A DNA stretch of 64,000 bases from Bdellovibrio bacteriovorus (GTDB lineage: Bacteria > Bdellovibrionota > Bdellovibrionia > Bdellovibrionales > Bdellovibrionaceae). Below, one piece after another: positions 54,533-63,739 of this stretch. The stretch is from positions 3,038,001 to 3,102,000 of the forward strand of contig NZ_CP020946.1 in assembly GCF_002208115.1 (NCBI RefSeq). Direction: 5' to 3'. The position numbers were made by a program, and so were the translations under genes. Each line of letters opens with the position of its first letter. Position 1 is the stretch's first letter. Under the pieces are notes generated by a model. That model saw only the letters and a list, made by a program, of their open reading frames with translations. It ran no database searches and was not told the origin of the DNA.

Positions 54533-54963
54533 AGTTCATATTGACGCTATTGATGACATTGGGCGCTTCCACTCACGCTTCACCTCTGCAGGATGGTCAG
54601 GAAACAAACGGCGGTGATCCTTATGCCGCAGAATTTCTGTTTGTTGTGGACTCAACCTTACAACAACTGCCGCTGACTTTGCCTTTGGAAAACGAAGCCG
54701 CGATCCAGCGCGAAGTTCTGGAGGAAGCCCGTACAGCAGTTTTGGTGGCGTCGGTTGAAGTTTTGAATCTGGATGGACGAGAAGTGGCGGCGGTCAACCA
54801 ACCCCTGACGATCCCGCCCCGAATCGTCGTCTCCAGATCTGCATGGAAGTCTTTGGATATAAAACAAAAAAGACTGCTGGTGTTGCACGAACTGCTGCCA
54901 ATCGCCGGTATCTACGACGATCACTACAAAAATTCTTTGCGCCTGTGGCAACTGCTTCCCTAA
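54529..54963 (+). CDS. Small secreted protein downstream of the regulator
   Basis: The signal peptide (MKFILTLLMTLGASTHA) is followed by GQETNGGDPYAAEF. A C-terminal HELLPIAGIYDDHYKNS looks like a short helical metal- or partner-binding segment, but I have no family to name. Length 144. It is coupled to the regulator gene by an ATGA overlap. Confidence 0.72.
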   Translation: MKFILTLLMTLGASTHASPLQDGQETNGGDPYAAEFLFVVDSTLQQLPLTLPLENEAAIQREVLEEARTAVLVASVEVLNLDGREVAAVNQPLTIPPRIVVSRSAWKSLDIKQKRLLVLHELLPIAGIYDDHYKNSLRLWQLLP

Positions 54964-54978
54964 AGGACCACAGGGCCG

Positions 54979-55458
54979 TCAGTGCAGACGATCCCCATCG
55001 TCTGCTTCCGGCAGCGACTCTTGAACCTCTTCGGGGGTCGCTTCACGAACCTCCAAGGCCTCAATTTCAAAAATCAGATCCTGCCCCGCCAGCGGATGAT
55101 TCGCATCCAGCGTAATACGATCCTTGGAAAGCTCTGTTACGCGGAATTTTTCCGCCTTCTTGCCTTCACGGGCAAACAGGATACTTTCCCCGACTTTCAG
55201 TTTCGGACTGCCCACCAAAGATTCCCGGGCCACTTCCAAAACTTTCGTGGTGTCGTAGTAGCCATAAGCTTCTGCCGCACTCAATTCAATCTGGCGTTTT
55301 TCGCCCTTGCGAAGATTCTTGAGACCATCGGAAAGCCCCGGCAAAGCATGCTCTGGGCCCGGAGCCGCTGTCATCACATCACGATTGTAGGTTGAGCTGA
55401 TGACCTGCCCCAGTTTGTTTTTAAGAACACAGTGAAACGATATAATCTGAACGTTCAT
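54979..55458 (-). CDS. FKBP-type peptidyl-prolyl isomerase, SlyD-like
   Basis: The protein has FKBP-core residues (LKNKLGQVISSTY, GLSDGLKNLRKGEKRQI, AYGYYD) and the insert-in-flap arrangement of SlyD, with the return strand DANHPLAGQDLIFEIEALEVREAT. The C-terminal tail is acidic and lacks the His-rich metal tail of E. coli SlyD. Chaperone and isomerase activity are inferred. AAAGGA supports the start. The region to 55668 upstream holds two copies of CGAATATC (55534 and 55561 area), a possible operator, but no ORF. Confidence 0.88.
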   Translation of the reverse strand: MNVQIISFHCVLKNKLGQVISSTYNRDVMTAAPGPEHALPGLSDGLKNLRKGEKRQIELSAAEAYGYYDTTKVLEVARESLVGSPKLKVGESILFAREGKKAEKFRVTELSKDRITLDANHPLAGQDLIFEIEALEVREATPEEVQESLPEADDGDRLH

Positions 55459-55668
55459 AGCATGTCCTTTTGTTGGCGAAACATTGTTGGGACGCGAGCA
55501 CTTTATGGTTCAGTATCGATAATTAACAGGAAACGAATATCGAGTATCAGCGTACAGAATCGAATATCATTTTGAGACGAGCAGCCCAAGATTTCCATGC
55601 TGCCTGAACCCCAGTATAACATCCTGAGGCCCCGGCACCAGTCCGAAAATCACAAAAAAAGCAGAAGA

Positions 55669-56046
55669 TCACTTAAATCTATCGTATTTGAGCTCAACAG
55701 CAGGACCCAGCCACATGGCAGCCTGGGTATGGTCGTAAAGATCATCCCCGGTCAATTCATGGACCAGGACCGACAGGTCCCCGCGCTCATGCATAAGCCA
55801 CAGGACCACTTCCGTAAAATGTTCTTTGGGGAAATTGATTTCAAACATAGGCACCGGATGCGGACCGATGGCTTCAGGAATCATCTCGCCAACGAAGACC
55901 TTCTTGCCTTCAAACATGCGAATGGCTTCAGCACGAAGATGCTCGGCCTTTTGCAGGCTCGCATCCTTAAAGTAAATATGTGCGTCGAACTCTCGAGGAA
56001 AACCCGCCGGCAAAAGTTTGCTGTTCACTGTGTAAGTCTTTTGCAT
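55669..56046 (-). CDS. DOPA 4,5-dioxygenase-family protein
   Basis: The 125-residue protein has the family pattern FDAHIYFKDAS, then GPHPVPMFEINF, then LSVLVHELTGDDLYDHTQAAMWLG, which supplies the metal-binding His residues. The natural substrate in bacteria is unknown. It lies 12 bases after the heptose kinase gene and is probably in the same transcript. Confidence 0.85.
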   Translation of the reverse strand: MQKTYTVNSKLLPAGFPREFDAHIYFKDASLQKAEHLRAEAIRMFEGKKVFVGEMIPEAIGPHPVPMFEINFPKEHFTEVVLWLMHERGDLSVLVHELTGDDLYDHTQAAMWLGPAVELKYDRFK

Positions 56047-56058
56047 GGCAGGTCCCTT

Positions 56059-57087
56059 TTAATGTGCGGTCTGAATGTATTCTTTCAGTTCTGGGATTTC
56101 ACAAGGCACGCAGCCCACCTTACCCACAACCACGCCGGCCGCATAGTTCGCCAGCATGCAAGAATGAACCAGTGACAAACCAGACATCAACCCCAAAGAC
56201 AAAGCGGCAATCACCGTGTCACCGGCACCCGTCACGTCAAAGACCTTGCGGGCATAAGTTGGAACTTCCGTGATTTCATCACCAGATACAATGGTCATGC
56301 CGTCTTTACCACGAGTCAGAACCACGTCTTTAGCGCCCGTCAGTTTTTGCAGGGCGCGAGCAACATCAACAACCTTGTTCGGATTGTCACGCAGATCATC
56401 GAAATCCATTCCCGTCAGCACAACTGCCTCATCATAATTCGGCTTGATCAAATCCACGCCCTGATAGAAAGAGCCGTGGTTGTTGCGATGTGGATCGACC
56501 ATCAGTTTTTTGCCGTGTTTTTTGCAGATCGCAGAAACCTTTTCAACCACGTTGCGGGAAATCACACCTTTGGCGTAATCCTCGATCACCACACAGTCAG
56601 CTTTAGCCACATTCTTTTCAACAGTTTCAATCAGGCGGGCTTCGGCTTCGGCAGAAAGATACTTGCGCAATTCATAGTCCACGCGCACCAGGTGATGGTG
56701 CTTGGCCATCACGCGGGTTTTGCGTGTGGTGGGACGGGCTTTGTCGACAATCATGTAATCCCAGCTCACGCCGCTTTTTACGAACAATTCACGCAGAAGA
56801 TTTGCCCCGGTGTCATCACCCACAACGGAAACCAGCATGGCTTCCCCGCCAAGGCTTGCCACGTTCTGTGCCACATTGGCAGCCAGACCCAGGCGCATGT
56901 CTTCTTCTTCCACTTCCAAAACCGGAACCGGTGCTTCGGGGCTGATGCGGCGAACCTGGCCCATGACGTATTCGTCCAGACCCACGTCACCGATAATGAG
57001 GATTTTTTTGCCTTTAAGGAAAGGGATCTGATTCAGCAGAAGTTCTTTTTCCTGAGGACCCACGGAGGCCTTTACGGGTGTTGTCAT
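56059..57087 (-). CDS. D-glycero-beta-D-manno-heptose-7-phosphate kinase, kinase-only form
   Basis: The 342-residue PfkB-fold kinase acts in LPS heptose synthesis. It has GDVGLDEYVMGQVRRISPEAPVPVLEV, GLAANVAQNVASLGG and the catalytic VTGAGDTVIAALSLG. This is the N-terminal half of E. coli HldE; the cytidylyltransferase half is absent, so a separate adenylyl- or cytidylyltransferase should exist elsewhere. The ATG at 57087 is preferred, with GGGAGA upstream. Confidence 0.92.
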   Translation of the reverse strand: MTTPVKASVGPQEKELLLNQIPFLKGKKILIIGDVGLDEYVMGQVRRISPEAPVPVLEVEEEDMRLGLAANVAQNVASLGGEAMLVSVVGDDTGANLLRELFVKSGVSWDYMIVDKARPTTRKTRVMAKHHHLVRVDYELRKYLSAEAEARLIETVEKNVAKADCVVIEDYAKGVISRNVVEKVSAICKKHGKKLMVDPHRNNHGSFYQGVDLIKPNYDEAVVLTGMDFDDLRDNPNKVVDVARALQKLTGAKDVVLTRGKDGMTIVSGDEITEVPTYARKVFDVTGAGDTVIAALSLGLMSGLSLVHSCMLANYAAGVVVGKVGCVPCEIPELKEYIQTAH

Positions 57088-57203
57088 TTTTTCATTCTCC
57101 CGGAGCAATTGAGCTTCCCTTGTAGCCCAAAAAGGCCCGGCCTGTCACCCCCAAAACCCCGCACTTGGCGGCCCCGGGGGCCTCGTGATAGAACCCATGG
57201 CCT

Positions 57204-58115
57204 ATGTTTAAACCCAAAGGCAGATTCCCATCCAAACCAGCCCCACGTTCCGCCAGCGCAGGCCCGAAAAAAGGCGGCAATGACGGCGGTGAAAAGGCCC
57301 TGCCCTATGGATTGATTTACAAACAGAACTACATCTCCGCCCGCGAAAAGGCCGAGATCATGACGTACCTGAAGACGCTCTATCCGATCTGGGAAATGCG
57401 TTATTCCAAAAACAATCCGCCCCCGGAAAACCAAAAACAGCGTCCGCTGCTGCGCCCGGTGTACTGGCTGGGGAACTGGCAATTTGCCTGCCTGAACTAC
57501 TATCATCCGCCCAAAGGCATCTACAACCGCTGTGTCACTGCCGAAGGGTATCCGCCGATTCTGGAATATCTGATCCAAAAGATCGAAGCGCTGGTGCATG
57601 ACACCTATGCACCCAGAGATATTCCGCGCGGCTGGCATTTGAACACGTGTCTGATCAACTATTACGGTGATCAAATCGGTGAGGATGGCAAAAAGAACGA
57701 CTGCGCCCGCGTGGGTGAACACAAGGATTTTGAACCCGGCCCGGTGGCGTCGATTTCTTTCGGGGAACGCGCCTTCTTCCAGTTTGTTTCAAGCCAGGGC
57801 ACAGAATCCAAATCCAATGCGGTTTTTCAGCAATGGCTGGACGACAGTTCCTTGCAGATTTTTGGCGGGGATAAATTCAAAAAACATCTTTTCCACCGCG
57901 TTCAGCGCGTGGACCGCAAATCCGGGGATTCTTTCCCGCTTAACGAGATTTCAAACTTTGAAACCCGCCGGATCAACTTCACCTTCCGTTATGTGCCGGA
58001 CGAGCACATCACTCCTTTCCACCGTCTGTCGGCAGAGGCAAAAGAGGATGTGCAGGGCTACGTGGAAAAGCTGGCGGAACATTCGGACTTCTTCAGAGAC
58101 GCACTGACAAAATAA
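57204..58115 (+). CDS. AlkB-like 2-oxoglutarate/Fe(II) dioxygenase
   Basis: The Fe(II) ligands are visible as HKDFEPG (HxD) and HRVQRV (distal His), and RRINFTFRYV provides the 2-oxoglutarate Arg pair seen in the AlkB family. An N-terminal basic tail of about 30 residues precedes the fold. It may repair alkylated nucleic acids or hydroxylate other substrates; the length of 303 is longer than E. coli AlkB. It is divergent from the heptose kinase gene, and its stop abuts that of the hydrolase gene. Confidence 0.83.
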   Translation: MFKPKGRFPSKPAPRSASAGPKKGGNDGGEKALPYGLIYKQNYISAREKAEIMTYLKTLYPIWEMRYSKNNPPPENQKQRPLLRPVYWLGNWQFACLNYYHPPKGIYNRCVTAEGYPPILEYLIQKIEALVHDTYAPRDIPRGWHLNTCLINYYGDQIGEDGKKNDCARVGEHKDFEPGPVASISFGERAFFQFVSSQGTESKSNAVFQQWLDDSSLQIFGGDKFKKHLFHRVQRVDRKSGDSFPLNEISNFETRRINFTFRYVPDEHITPFHRLSAEAKEDVQGYVEKLAEHSDFFRDALTK

Positions 58116-59825
58116 CTAAAGGGCCACGGGCCAGGCGGCTACAAGCAAAGCCTTGCCCTTGCTTTGATCAATGCGCACTTTCAAATTTTGATTCAGCCAG
58201 CGCACAATCATTTCCTGTTCAGATCCCGTCATGTCCTTGTTGAAGAAGCGGAAATCAAACTGCGACAGGGGCAGACTCAGGCTCATGGATTTGGTTTTGC
58301 CCTTGGCGTTTTCCACTTCCAGCGCCACAGTGACGAAGCCCTGTTTTTTACCCGGCTCTTCAACTTCAAACTTCACGCTGGAACCGGAATCAAAAAAGCC
58401 GGTCCATTCCTCGTCAGAAAGATCCATTTCCAGTTTCTGTTCGGTCATTTTAAAATTCGGCGAATGCGACAGAATGTAGGACTGGAACAGCGAGGTCAAA
58501 GCACTCCAGTCATAAGGAATCGGTAATGTGCAATGCACCCCTTGCGGCAGCTCCACAACGCGGATATTTTTACTGTCGACTTTCAGATCTTTGTTCAAGA
58601 GCATCTGGGCATTCAGATCATAAGGAACCGCCGGATCCTGTTCGGTCGCGTAAATCAAGACCGGCTCTTCCACTTGTTTGTAGTGGCGCCAGAAATCATT
58701 CAGTTCCCAGAAATGAATACTGTCTTCCTGGCCAGGAGGCAGCTTCACCGCGTTCACATAAGAAAGACCGCCATGATAAGTGCGCGCAATTTCGGATATG
58801 GCTTTGCTCAGGAAAGAAAAATTGTCATAGGTGACCAGTGATGGAATTTTCTGATCAAGACCTTTCAGCCGCTGACGGCTCCACAGGTCCACAAACGCTG
58901 ATTTTACTCCGCTGTGGGTCAGTGATTCCATGGTCGAACGCAAGTTCACCACCGGGCACAGGGCCGTGAAACTGTTGATCAGCGGTCCGCGCTTGGGTGA
59001 ATTGTACTTGTTCAGCAAAGACGAATAAAGCACACCGTGCCCACCCAGACTGACACCGAACACATGCACGCTGTCCACCATCTGTGACAATGGCTCAATC
59101 GGATCCTGCAGCAGGCGTGCGACCAGAATGTTTTGAATGCCCTCATCATAGCCACCGAAAGAGAAGCGGCTGTTATTGGCAACAAAGTCGGGACTCGACA
59201 TGTTTTCAAGCATCAGTACATTGAACGGCGACTGCTCAAACAGCATCATCAACCAAGCGCGCTCCGGCTTAAAGTCCTCGACGTTCGAAAAAATACCCAG
59301 GCGCACAATCACCAGCGGGCGGCGTTTCATATCGCCCTTCAGTCCCAACAGACCTTTCAGTTTTACGTTGCCCGGCAGATTCACCACCACCCGGCGCAGG
59401 AACGGATGCCCCTGCGGATCGTACTTCATCGTCATCATCCGGCGCAGGTTGACCAGATATCCGTTGTCTTCCGTTTCCAGTTCAGACCGGCAGTCCTGGA
59501 AGTATTTCTGAACCAACGCCCCTTGTAGCTGGGCTGACTTCTGCACCCGGCTGTCCTGCATGCGGGCCGCCCACACCTCGGGCGTGCAACCTGAAGACAT
59601 CAGTTTTGGCTCACCTGTGGGGATCCAACTGATGACATTCGTCATGATAAAATTCAGCGGCTCCGGATAACGCCCCGGGCTGTCCCCCAGCAATGGAGAA
59701 TCCTCGGCCGGAAAGCTGATTCGGGAGCTTTGGAACTGCTCCATGAAAGCTCTTTGGGGGCTTTGGGCGTAAAGTTGGGGACTGAATAAAAGGACGCTAA
59801 ATAGGCTAAACCACGACTGAAGCAT
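58116..59825 (-). CDS. Secreted alpha/beta hydrolase
   Basis: The signal peptide (MLQSWFSLFSVLLFSPQLYA) is followed by a chain of about 550 residues with an alpha/beta hydrolase pattern: nucleophile elbow VFGVSLGGHGVL, Asp in YATEQDPAVPYD and His in PQGVHCTLP. The C-terminal 110 residues form an extra domain rich in beta strands. The substrate may be a lipid or peptide ester; periplasmic or outer-membrane location is inferred. The start at 59825 is chosen to begin the signal peptide. Confidence 0.8.
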   Translation of the reverse strand: MLQSWFSLFSVLLFSPQLYAQSPQRAFMEQFQSSRISFPAEDSPLLGDSPGRYPEPLNFIMTNVISWIPTGEPKLMSSGCTPEVWAARMQDSRVQKSAQLQGALVQKYFQDCRSELETEDNGYLVNLRRMMTMKYDPQGHPFLRRVVVNLPGNVKLKGLLGLKGDMKRRPLVIVRLGIFSNVEDFKPERAWLMMLFEQSPFNVLMLENMSSPDFVANNSRFSFGGYDEGIQNILVARLLQDPIEPLSQMVDSVHVFGVSLGGHGVLYSSLLNKYNSPKRGPLINSFTALCPVVNLRSTMESLTHSGVKSAFVDLWSRQRLKGLDQKIPSLVTYDNFSFLSKAISEIARTYHGGLSYVNAVKLPPGQEDSIHFWELNDFWRHYKQVEEPVLIYATEQDPAVPYDLNAQMLLNKDLKVDSKNIRVVELPQGVHCTLPIPYDWSALTSLFQSYILSHSPNFKMTEQKLEMDLSDEEWTGFFDSGSSVKFEVEEPGKKQGFVTVALEVENAKGKTKSMSLSLPLSQFDFRFFNKDMTGSEQEMIVRWLNQNLKVRIDQSKGKALLVAAWPVAL

Positions 59826-59932
59826 AGGCTCATTGTGGTCAAAAAGAACCACTGAGTCATCACCTTTTTCCGGAGTGACTTTGAGTATTTACTTCACTAA
59901 CATTTCACCGTGTACTTAAGGAGACACATATC

Positions 59933-61207
59933 ATGGAACACAAGATAGAGCCTCTCTATGACGGGCCTCTTTTCAGAAACGCCATTCAAACTCTCGATGA
60001 AGCTGCTAAAATTATCAACTGCGATCCCAACATCCTTGAGCGTCTAAAAAGACCTCGTCGTTGCATCACAGTTTCCGTCCCTGTTCGTATGGACGATCAC
60101 AGTGTGAAAGTATTCACGGGCTACCGTGTACAGTACTCTCCAACTTTGGGTCCTTACAAAGGCGGTATCCGTTATCACCAAAACGTGGATCTTTCCGAAG
60201 TTGTCGGCCTTGCGGCTTTGATGACCTTTAAAAACTCTGTTTTGGGTCTGCCTTTGGGCGGCGCAAAGGGTGGCATCACTGTTGATCCGACCAAACTTTC
60301 CCGCACTGAAAAACAAAACCTGACTCGTCGTTATGCTTCTGAAATCGGTCCTTTCGTGGGCCCGACAAAAGACATTCCTGCTCCGGACGTGGGCACAGAT
60401 CCACAGACGATGGCTTGGTTCATGGACACTTACTCTCAGGAACAAGGTGGCTTCGCTCAACCGGGCGTGGTGACTGGCAAACCGGTGGAAATCGGTGGTT
60501 CTTTGGGTCGTAACCATGCGACCGGCTTGGGTGTTGTGTATGTTGCAGAAAAAGCTTTCGAAGTTTGCAACATGAGCATGAAAGGCGCTTCCATCGCGAT
60601 CCAGGGCTTCGGTAACGTGGGCTCCTTCGCGGCGAAATTCGCACATGAGCGCGGTGCCCGTATCGTGGCAGTGAGCGACGTTTCCGGTGGTATCTTCAAC
60701 GGCGACGGTCTGGACATCAACGAAGTGAACGAGTACGTGAAAGCGCACAAGTTCCTGAAGGGTTATCCAAAAGCTCAGCCGATCAGCAATGAAGAGCTGC
60801 TTGAAGTGAAATGTGATGCCTTGTTCCCGTGCGCTCTGGAAAACCAGATCGACACGCACAATGCTGAAAAAATCCAGGCAAAAATCATCGTGGAAGGCGC
60901 CAACGGTCCAATCACCAATGCTGCGACAAAAATCCTTCATAAACGCGGTGTCTTCATCGCTCCGGACGTTATCGCCAACGGCGGTGGTGTGATCGTTTCC
61001 TACTTCGAGTGGGTTCAAGACACCATGTCTTACTTCTGGGACGAGGAAGAAGTGAATGGTCGCCTGAAAGGCATCATCACGAAAGCCTTCGACAAAGGTT
61101 ACGGTTTGGCCAAAGAAAAGAACATTGATATGAGATCTGCTGCAATGGCGGTTTCTGTTCAACGTCTTGAGCGCGCGATGCTGCTCAGAGGCTTGTACCC
61201 AAGATAA
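59933..61207 (+). CDS. gdhA: Glutamate dehydrogenase
   Basis: The 424-residue enzyme interconverts glutamate and 2-oxoglutarate. The motifs are GPYKGGIRYH, the catalytic Lys region LPLGGAKGGI, DVGTDPQTMAW and the NAD(P) site GFGNVGSFAAKFA. This is the hexameric GdhA/GluD2 type. AAGGAG precedes the ATG. Its TAA shares one base with the pyrD start (TAATG), so the two are coupled. Confidence 0.96.
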   Translation: MEHKIEPLYDGPLFRNAIQTLDEAAKIINCDPNILERLKRPRRCITVSVPVRMDDHSVKVFTGYRVQYSPTLGPYKGGIRYHQNVDLSEVVGLAALMTFKNSVLGLPLGGAKGGITVDPTKLSRTEKQNLTRRYASEIGPFVGPTKDIPAPDVGTDPQTMAWFMDTYSQEQGGFAQPGVVTGKPVEIGGSLGRNHATGLGVVYVAEKAFEVCNMSMKGASIAIQGFGNVGSFAAKFAHERGARIVAVSDVSGGIFNGDGLDINEVNEYVKAHKFLKGYPKAQPISNEELLEVKCDALFPCALENQIDTHNAEKIQAKIIVEGANGPITNAATKILHKRGVFIAPDVIANGGGVIVSYFEWVQDTMSYFWDEEEVNGRLKGIITKAFDKGYGLAKEKNIDMRSAAMAVSVQRLERAMLLRGLYPR

Positions 61208-62190
61208 TGCGTCCTTGGTTGCTTTTACCACCCCAGTGGGCTCACGATCTGAGCTCCCTGGGGCTTCCTTTCTACTCTCTGATTCACGGACGAAAAACTC
61301 CGCACTGGAAGAGTTTTACCTGGCGAGGCCTTGAATTCGCCAACCCCATGGGTATTGCCGGTGGTGTTGATAAAAATGCGGAACATCTGAAAGAATGGTG
61401 GGCACTGGGCTGCGGCTTTGTTGAAGTCGGCACCGTCACTCCCCGCGCGCAAACTCCGAATCCTGGAAAAATCATGGACCGCGACCTGGAACTTCAGGCC
61501 ATGTGGAACAAGATGGGTTTTCCGTCTGATGGCGGCGATGAAGTTTTTCACAATCTGGCGTCCTATGCGCCGAACTACCGCACGCCGATTTTTGTGAACA
61601 TCGGAAAAAACCGTCACACTCCGAACAACGGAGCTGTGGCTGATTACCTGACCTTGGTGGACCAGTTCCGCCCGTTTGCAGATGCCTTTGTTGTGAATAT
61701 CTCAAGCCCCAATACGGCGGGCCTTCGAGATCTTCAGAAAAAAGACAATCTGCGTGCCCTGATCGGTCCGATCGTGGACCGCGTTTCCCACTTTGAACCC
61801 ACTCCGGTGCTGGTGAAACTTTCCCCCGACATGGGGGAAGAAGGACTGGCTGAAGCCGTGTCCAACTGCCAGGAATTGGGTGTCGATGGTTTTGTTCTGA
61901 CAAACACCACACTGTCCCGTCCCGCAGGATGCCATTTCCCAGCAGAAGGAGGCCTTTCGGGGGCTCCGCTAAAACAACTTTCGCAGCGCGCCCTTCAAGT
62001 TGCTGTTCAAACTTTGGGCAAAAAACGCGAGGGCCTGCTTTTAGTCAGTGTTGGGGGCATTATGAGCCCAGAAGATGTCTTTGAAAGATTGCAAATGGGC
62101 GCCGATCTTGTTCAAATTTATTCTGCACTTGTATTTCATGGACCTGGTTTCTTCCATGACGTTGCTAGAAGGTATAATGACGGACGATAG
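61207..62190 (+). CDS. pyrD: Dihydroorotate dehydrogenase (quinone), class 2
   Basis: PyrD oxidises dihydroorotate to orotate using quinone. It has GIAGGVDKNAEHL, GFVEVGTVTPRAQ, the catalytic Ser in VVNISSPNTAGLRDLQ and the FMN-binding VSVGGIMSPEDVFE. The N-terminus is a short amphipathic membrane-association stretch. The 3' end overlaps the Nudix gene. Confidence 0.95.
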   Translation: MRPWLLLPPQWAHDLSSLGLPFYSLIHGRKTPHWKSFTWRGLEFANPMGIAGGVDKNAEHLKEWWALGCGFVEVGTVTPRAQTPNPGKIMDRDLELQAMWNKMGFPSDGGDEVFHNLASYAPNYRTPIFVNIGKNRHTPNNGAVADYLTLVDQFRPFADAFVVNISSPNTAGLRDLQKKDNLRALIGPIVDRVSHFEPTPVLVKLSPDMGEEGLAEAVSNCQELGVDGFVLTNTTLSRPAGCHFPAEGGLSGAPLKQLSQRALQVAVQTLGKKREGLLLVSVGGIMSPEDVFERLQMGADLVQIYSALVFHGPGFFHDVARRYNDGR

Positions 62191-62638
62191 CGCAGTTGAA
62201 TCAAAGCCAAAAAAATCTAAAATCCGCAAGGGTCATTGGATCCCGGTGGTGGCTGGTTTTCTGCGCAAAGACGGCAAGATTCTTGTCGGTCAGCGCCCTG
62301 AAAACAACTCTTTGGCCGGCCAGTGGGAATTCCCCGGCGGCAAGATTGAAAACGGCGAAACCCCGGAAGAAGCTTTGGCCCGCGAACTGAACGAAGAGCT
62401 CGGTATTGAGGCTGAAGTCGGTGAATTGAAGCTGGCCTGCACTCATTCCTACGGAGATGTAGGGATTCTCATATTGTTTTATGAAATCCTGTACTGGAAG
62501 GGCGAGCCTCGGGCCAAGCACCACATGATGCTGGAATGGATCCATCCGGAAGAGCTAAAACACCGTAATATCCCCGAAGCCAACCGCAAAATCCTTCACA
62601 AGATCTATAAAGCGTTGGGACTGGAATGGCGAAAATAA
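62177..62638 (+). CDS. MutT-type Nudix hydrolase
   Basis: This Nudix protein (153 residues) has the canonical box GGKIENGETPEEALARELNE followed by ELGI, and the residues GQRPENNSLAGQWEFPGGK typical of MutT (8-oxo-dGTP diphosphatase). AGAAGG at 62167-62172 sets the ATG at 62177, inside the pyrD end. The downstream gene overlaps it by 13 bases. Confidence 0.92.
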   Translation: MTDDSAVESKPKKSKIRKGHWIPVVAGFLRKDGKILVGQRPENNSLAGQWEFPGGKIENGETPEEALARELNEELGIEAEVGELKLACTHSYGDVGILILFYEILYWKGEPRAKHHMMLEWIHPEELKHRNIPEANRKILHKIYKALGLEWRK

Positions 62639-63735
62639 TCCTGGTTAGCAAACATGTGAACGCGACTTCGTGGCAGCTGGCGCAAGCTTTAAAGGCCCAG
62701 CAGCACGAGGTGGTTCTGCTGACCAGTTATGGCGAAACTCCCCGCGACACCAGCGGCATCGAGTTCATGGGCTATTTCAAAAAATGGAGTTTCCTGGAAG
62801 GCGTTCGCATCATCCCAGGACTTTTCGGCCTGCAACCCCAGATTCTGCATGTGCTTTTGGATGATGATAAAATGAATGCCGCGCAAATGGTGCTTTCCAC
62901 CTTTGCAAAATCCCATCCGACTTGTGTTCTGACGACTTCTTTATTGAATATCAAAAACGGTCTGTCGCGCCGAAACCCGGTTCGTTATCTGGTTGAGGAA
63001 AGTGACATCATCACCTGCCCGACGGTGGAAACCCTGGGACAACTTCGTGGGTTGGATGTCCGATCCAATCGCCAGGGCCGTGGCATTTTGCCGCCGGTGC
63101 TGGATTTGAAAACAGACCAAACCGACGAGGCCATCGACAGCAGTGAACTGCCGCTAATCGCGAACTTAAAAAAATCCCCTTACGTGGTGCTGCCGTTCAA
63201 TGAAACCCGCTTTAATCCGGACTCGGATTATTTCCTGCGACTGCGGGCGGTGGCGCAAAAATACAAAGTGGCTTTGTGGGGAACTTACGCCCACTGGACC
63301 CTGCGTGATCGCAAGCGCTTCGCCGCATGGATGGCTGAATTCCAGTGTGCGGATCGTTGGGTTCTGACTGGACCTCTGTCTGCCCCGGTGACTCAGCAAC
63401 TTCTTAGTGGCAGCACGGCTTTGATGCTGGCCGGACAAAACTTCACACCGGTTGAAATGACTGAATATTATCTGCGTGCGATTCAATCCCACGCGGTGCT
63501 GATTCTGGACACGCGCCAGACCAGTGTTCACTCCGATCTTTGGAAAAACACCATCAACTGCTGGGTGCTGAATCATTCTCAACTGCAAAAAGATCTGATC
63601 AAACTGCTGGCCAAAAGCCATCTGCGCCTGCCGGAATCCCTTTCGGAAAAACTGGCCGAAGACCGCCATCTGATCGACTCTTCGATGAATGAACTCAATC
63701 GTCTGTACAACAAGGCCTTGAATCATCTAAGATAG
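62626..63735 (+). CDS. GT4-like glycosyltransferase candidate
   Basis: The 369-residue cytoplasmic protein has a Rossmann-like start (ILVSKHVNATSWQLAQALKAQQHEVVLLTS), a middle SPYVVLPFNETRFNPDSDYFLRLRAVA segment and ESDIITCPTVE, consistent with family 4 or GT-B glycosyltransferases. The usual C-terminal EX7E motif is not obvious. It is followed four bases later by another glycosyltransferase-like gene. Confidence 0.65.
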   Translation: MAKIILVSKHVNATSWQLAQALKAQQHEVVLLTSYGETPRDTSGIEFMGYFKKWSFLEGVRIIPGLFGLQPQILHVLLDDDKMNAAQMVLSTFAKSHPTCVLTTSLLNIKNGLSRRNPVRYLVEESDIITCPTVETLGQLRGLDVRSNRQGRGILPPVLDLKTDQTDEAIDSSELPLIANLKKSPYVVLPFNETRFNPDSDYFLRLRAVAQKYKVALWGTYAHWTLRDRKRFAAWMAEFQCADRWVLTGPLSAPVTQQLLSGSTALMLAGQNFTPVEMTEYYLRAIQSHAVLILDTRQTSVHSDLWKNTINCWVLNHSQLQKDLIKLLAKSHLRLPESLSEKLAEDRHLIDSSMNELNRLYNKALNHLR

Positions 63736-63739
63736 TTTC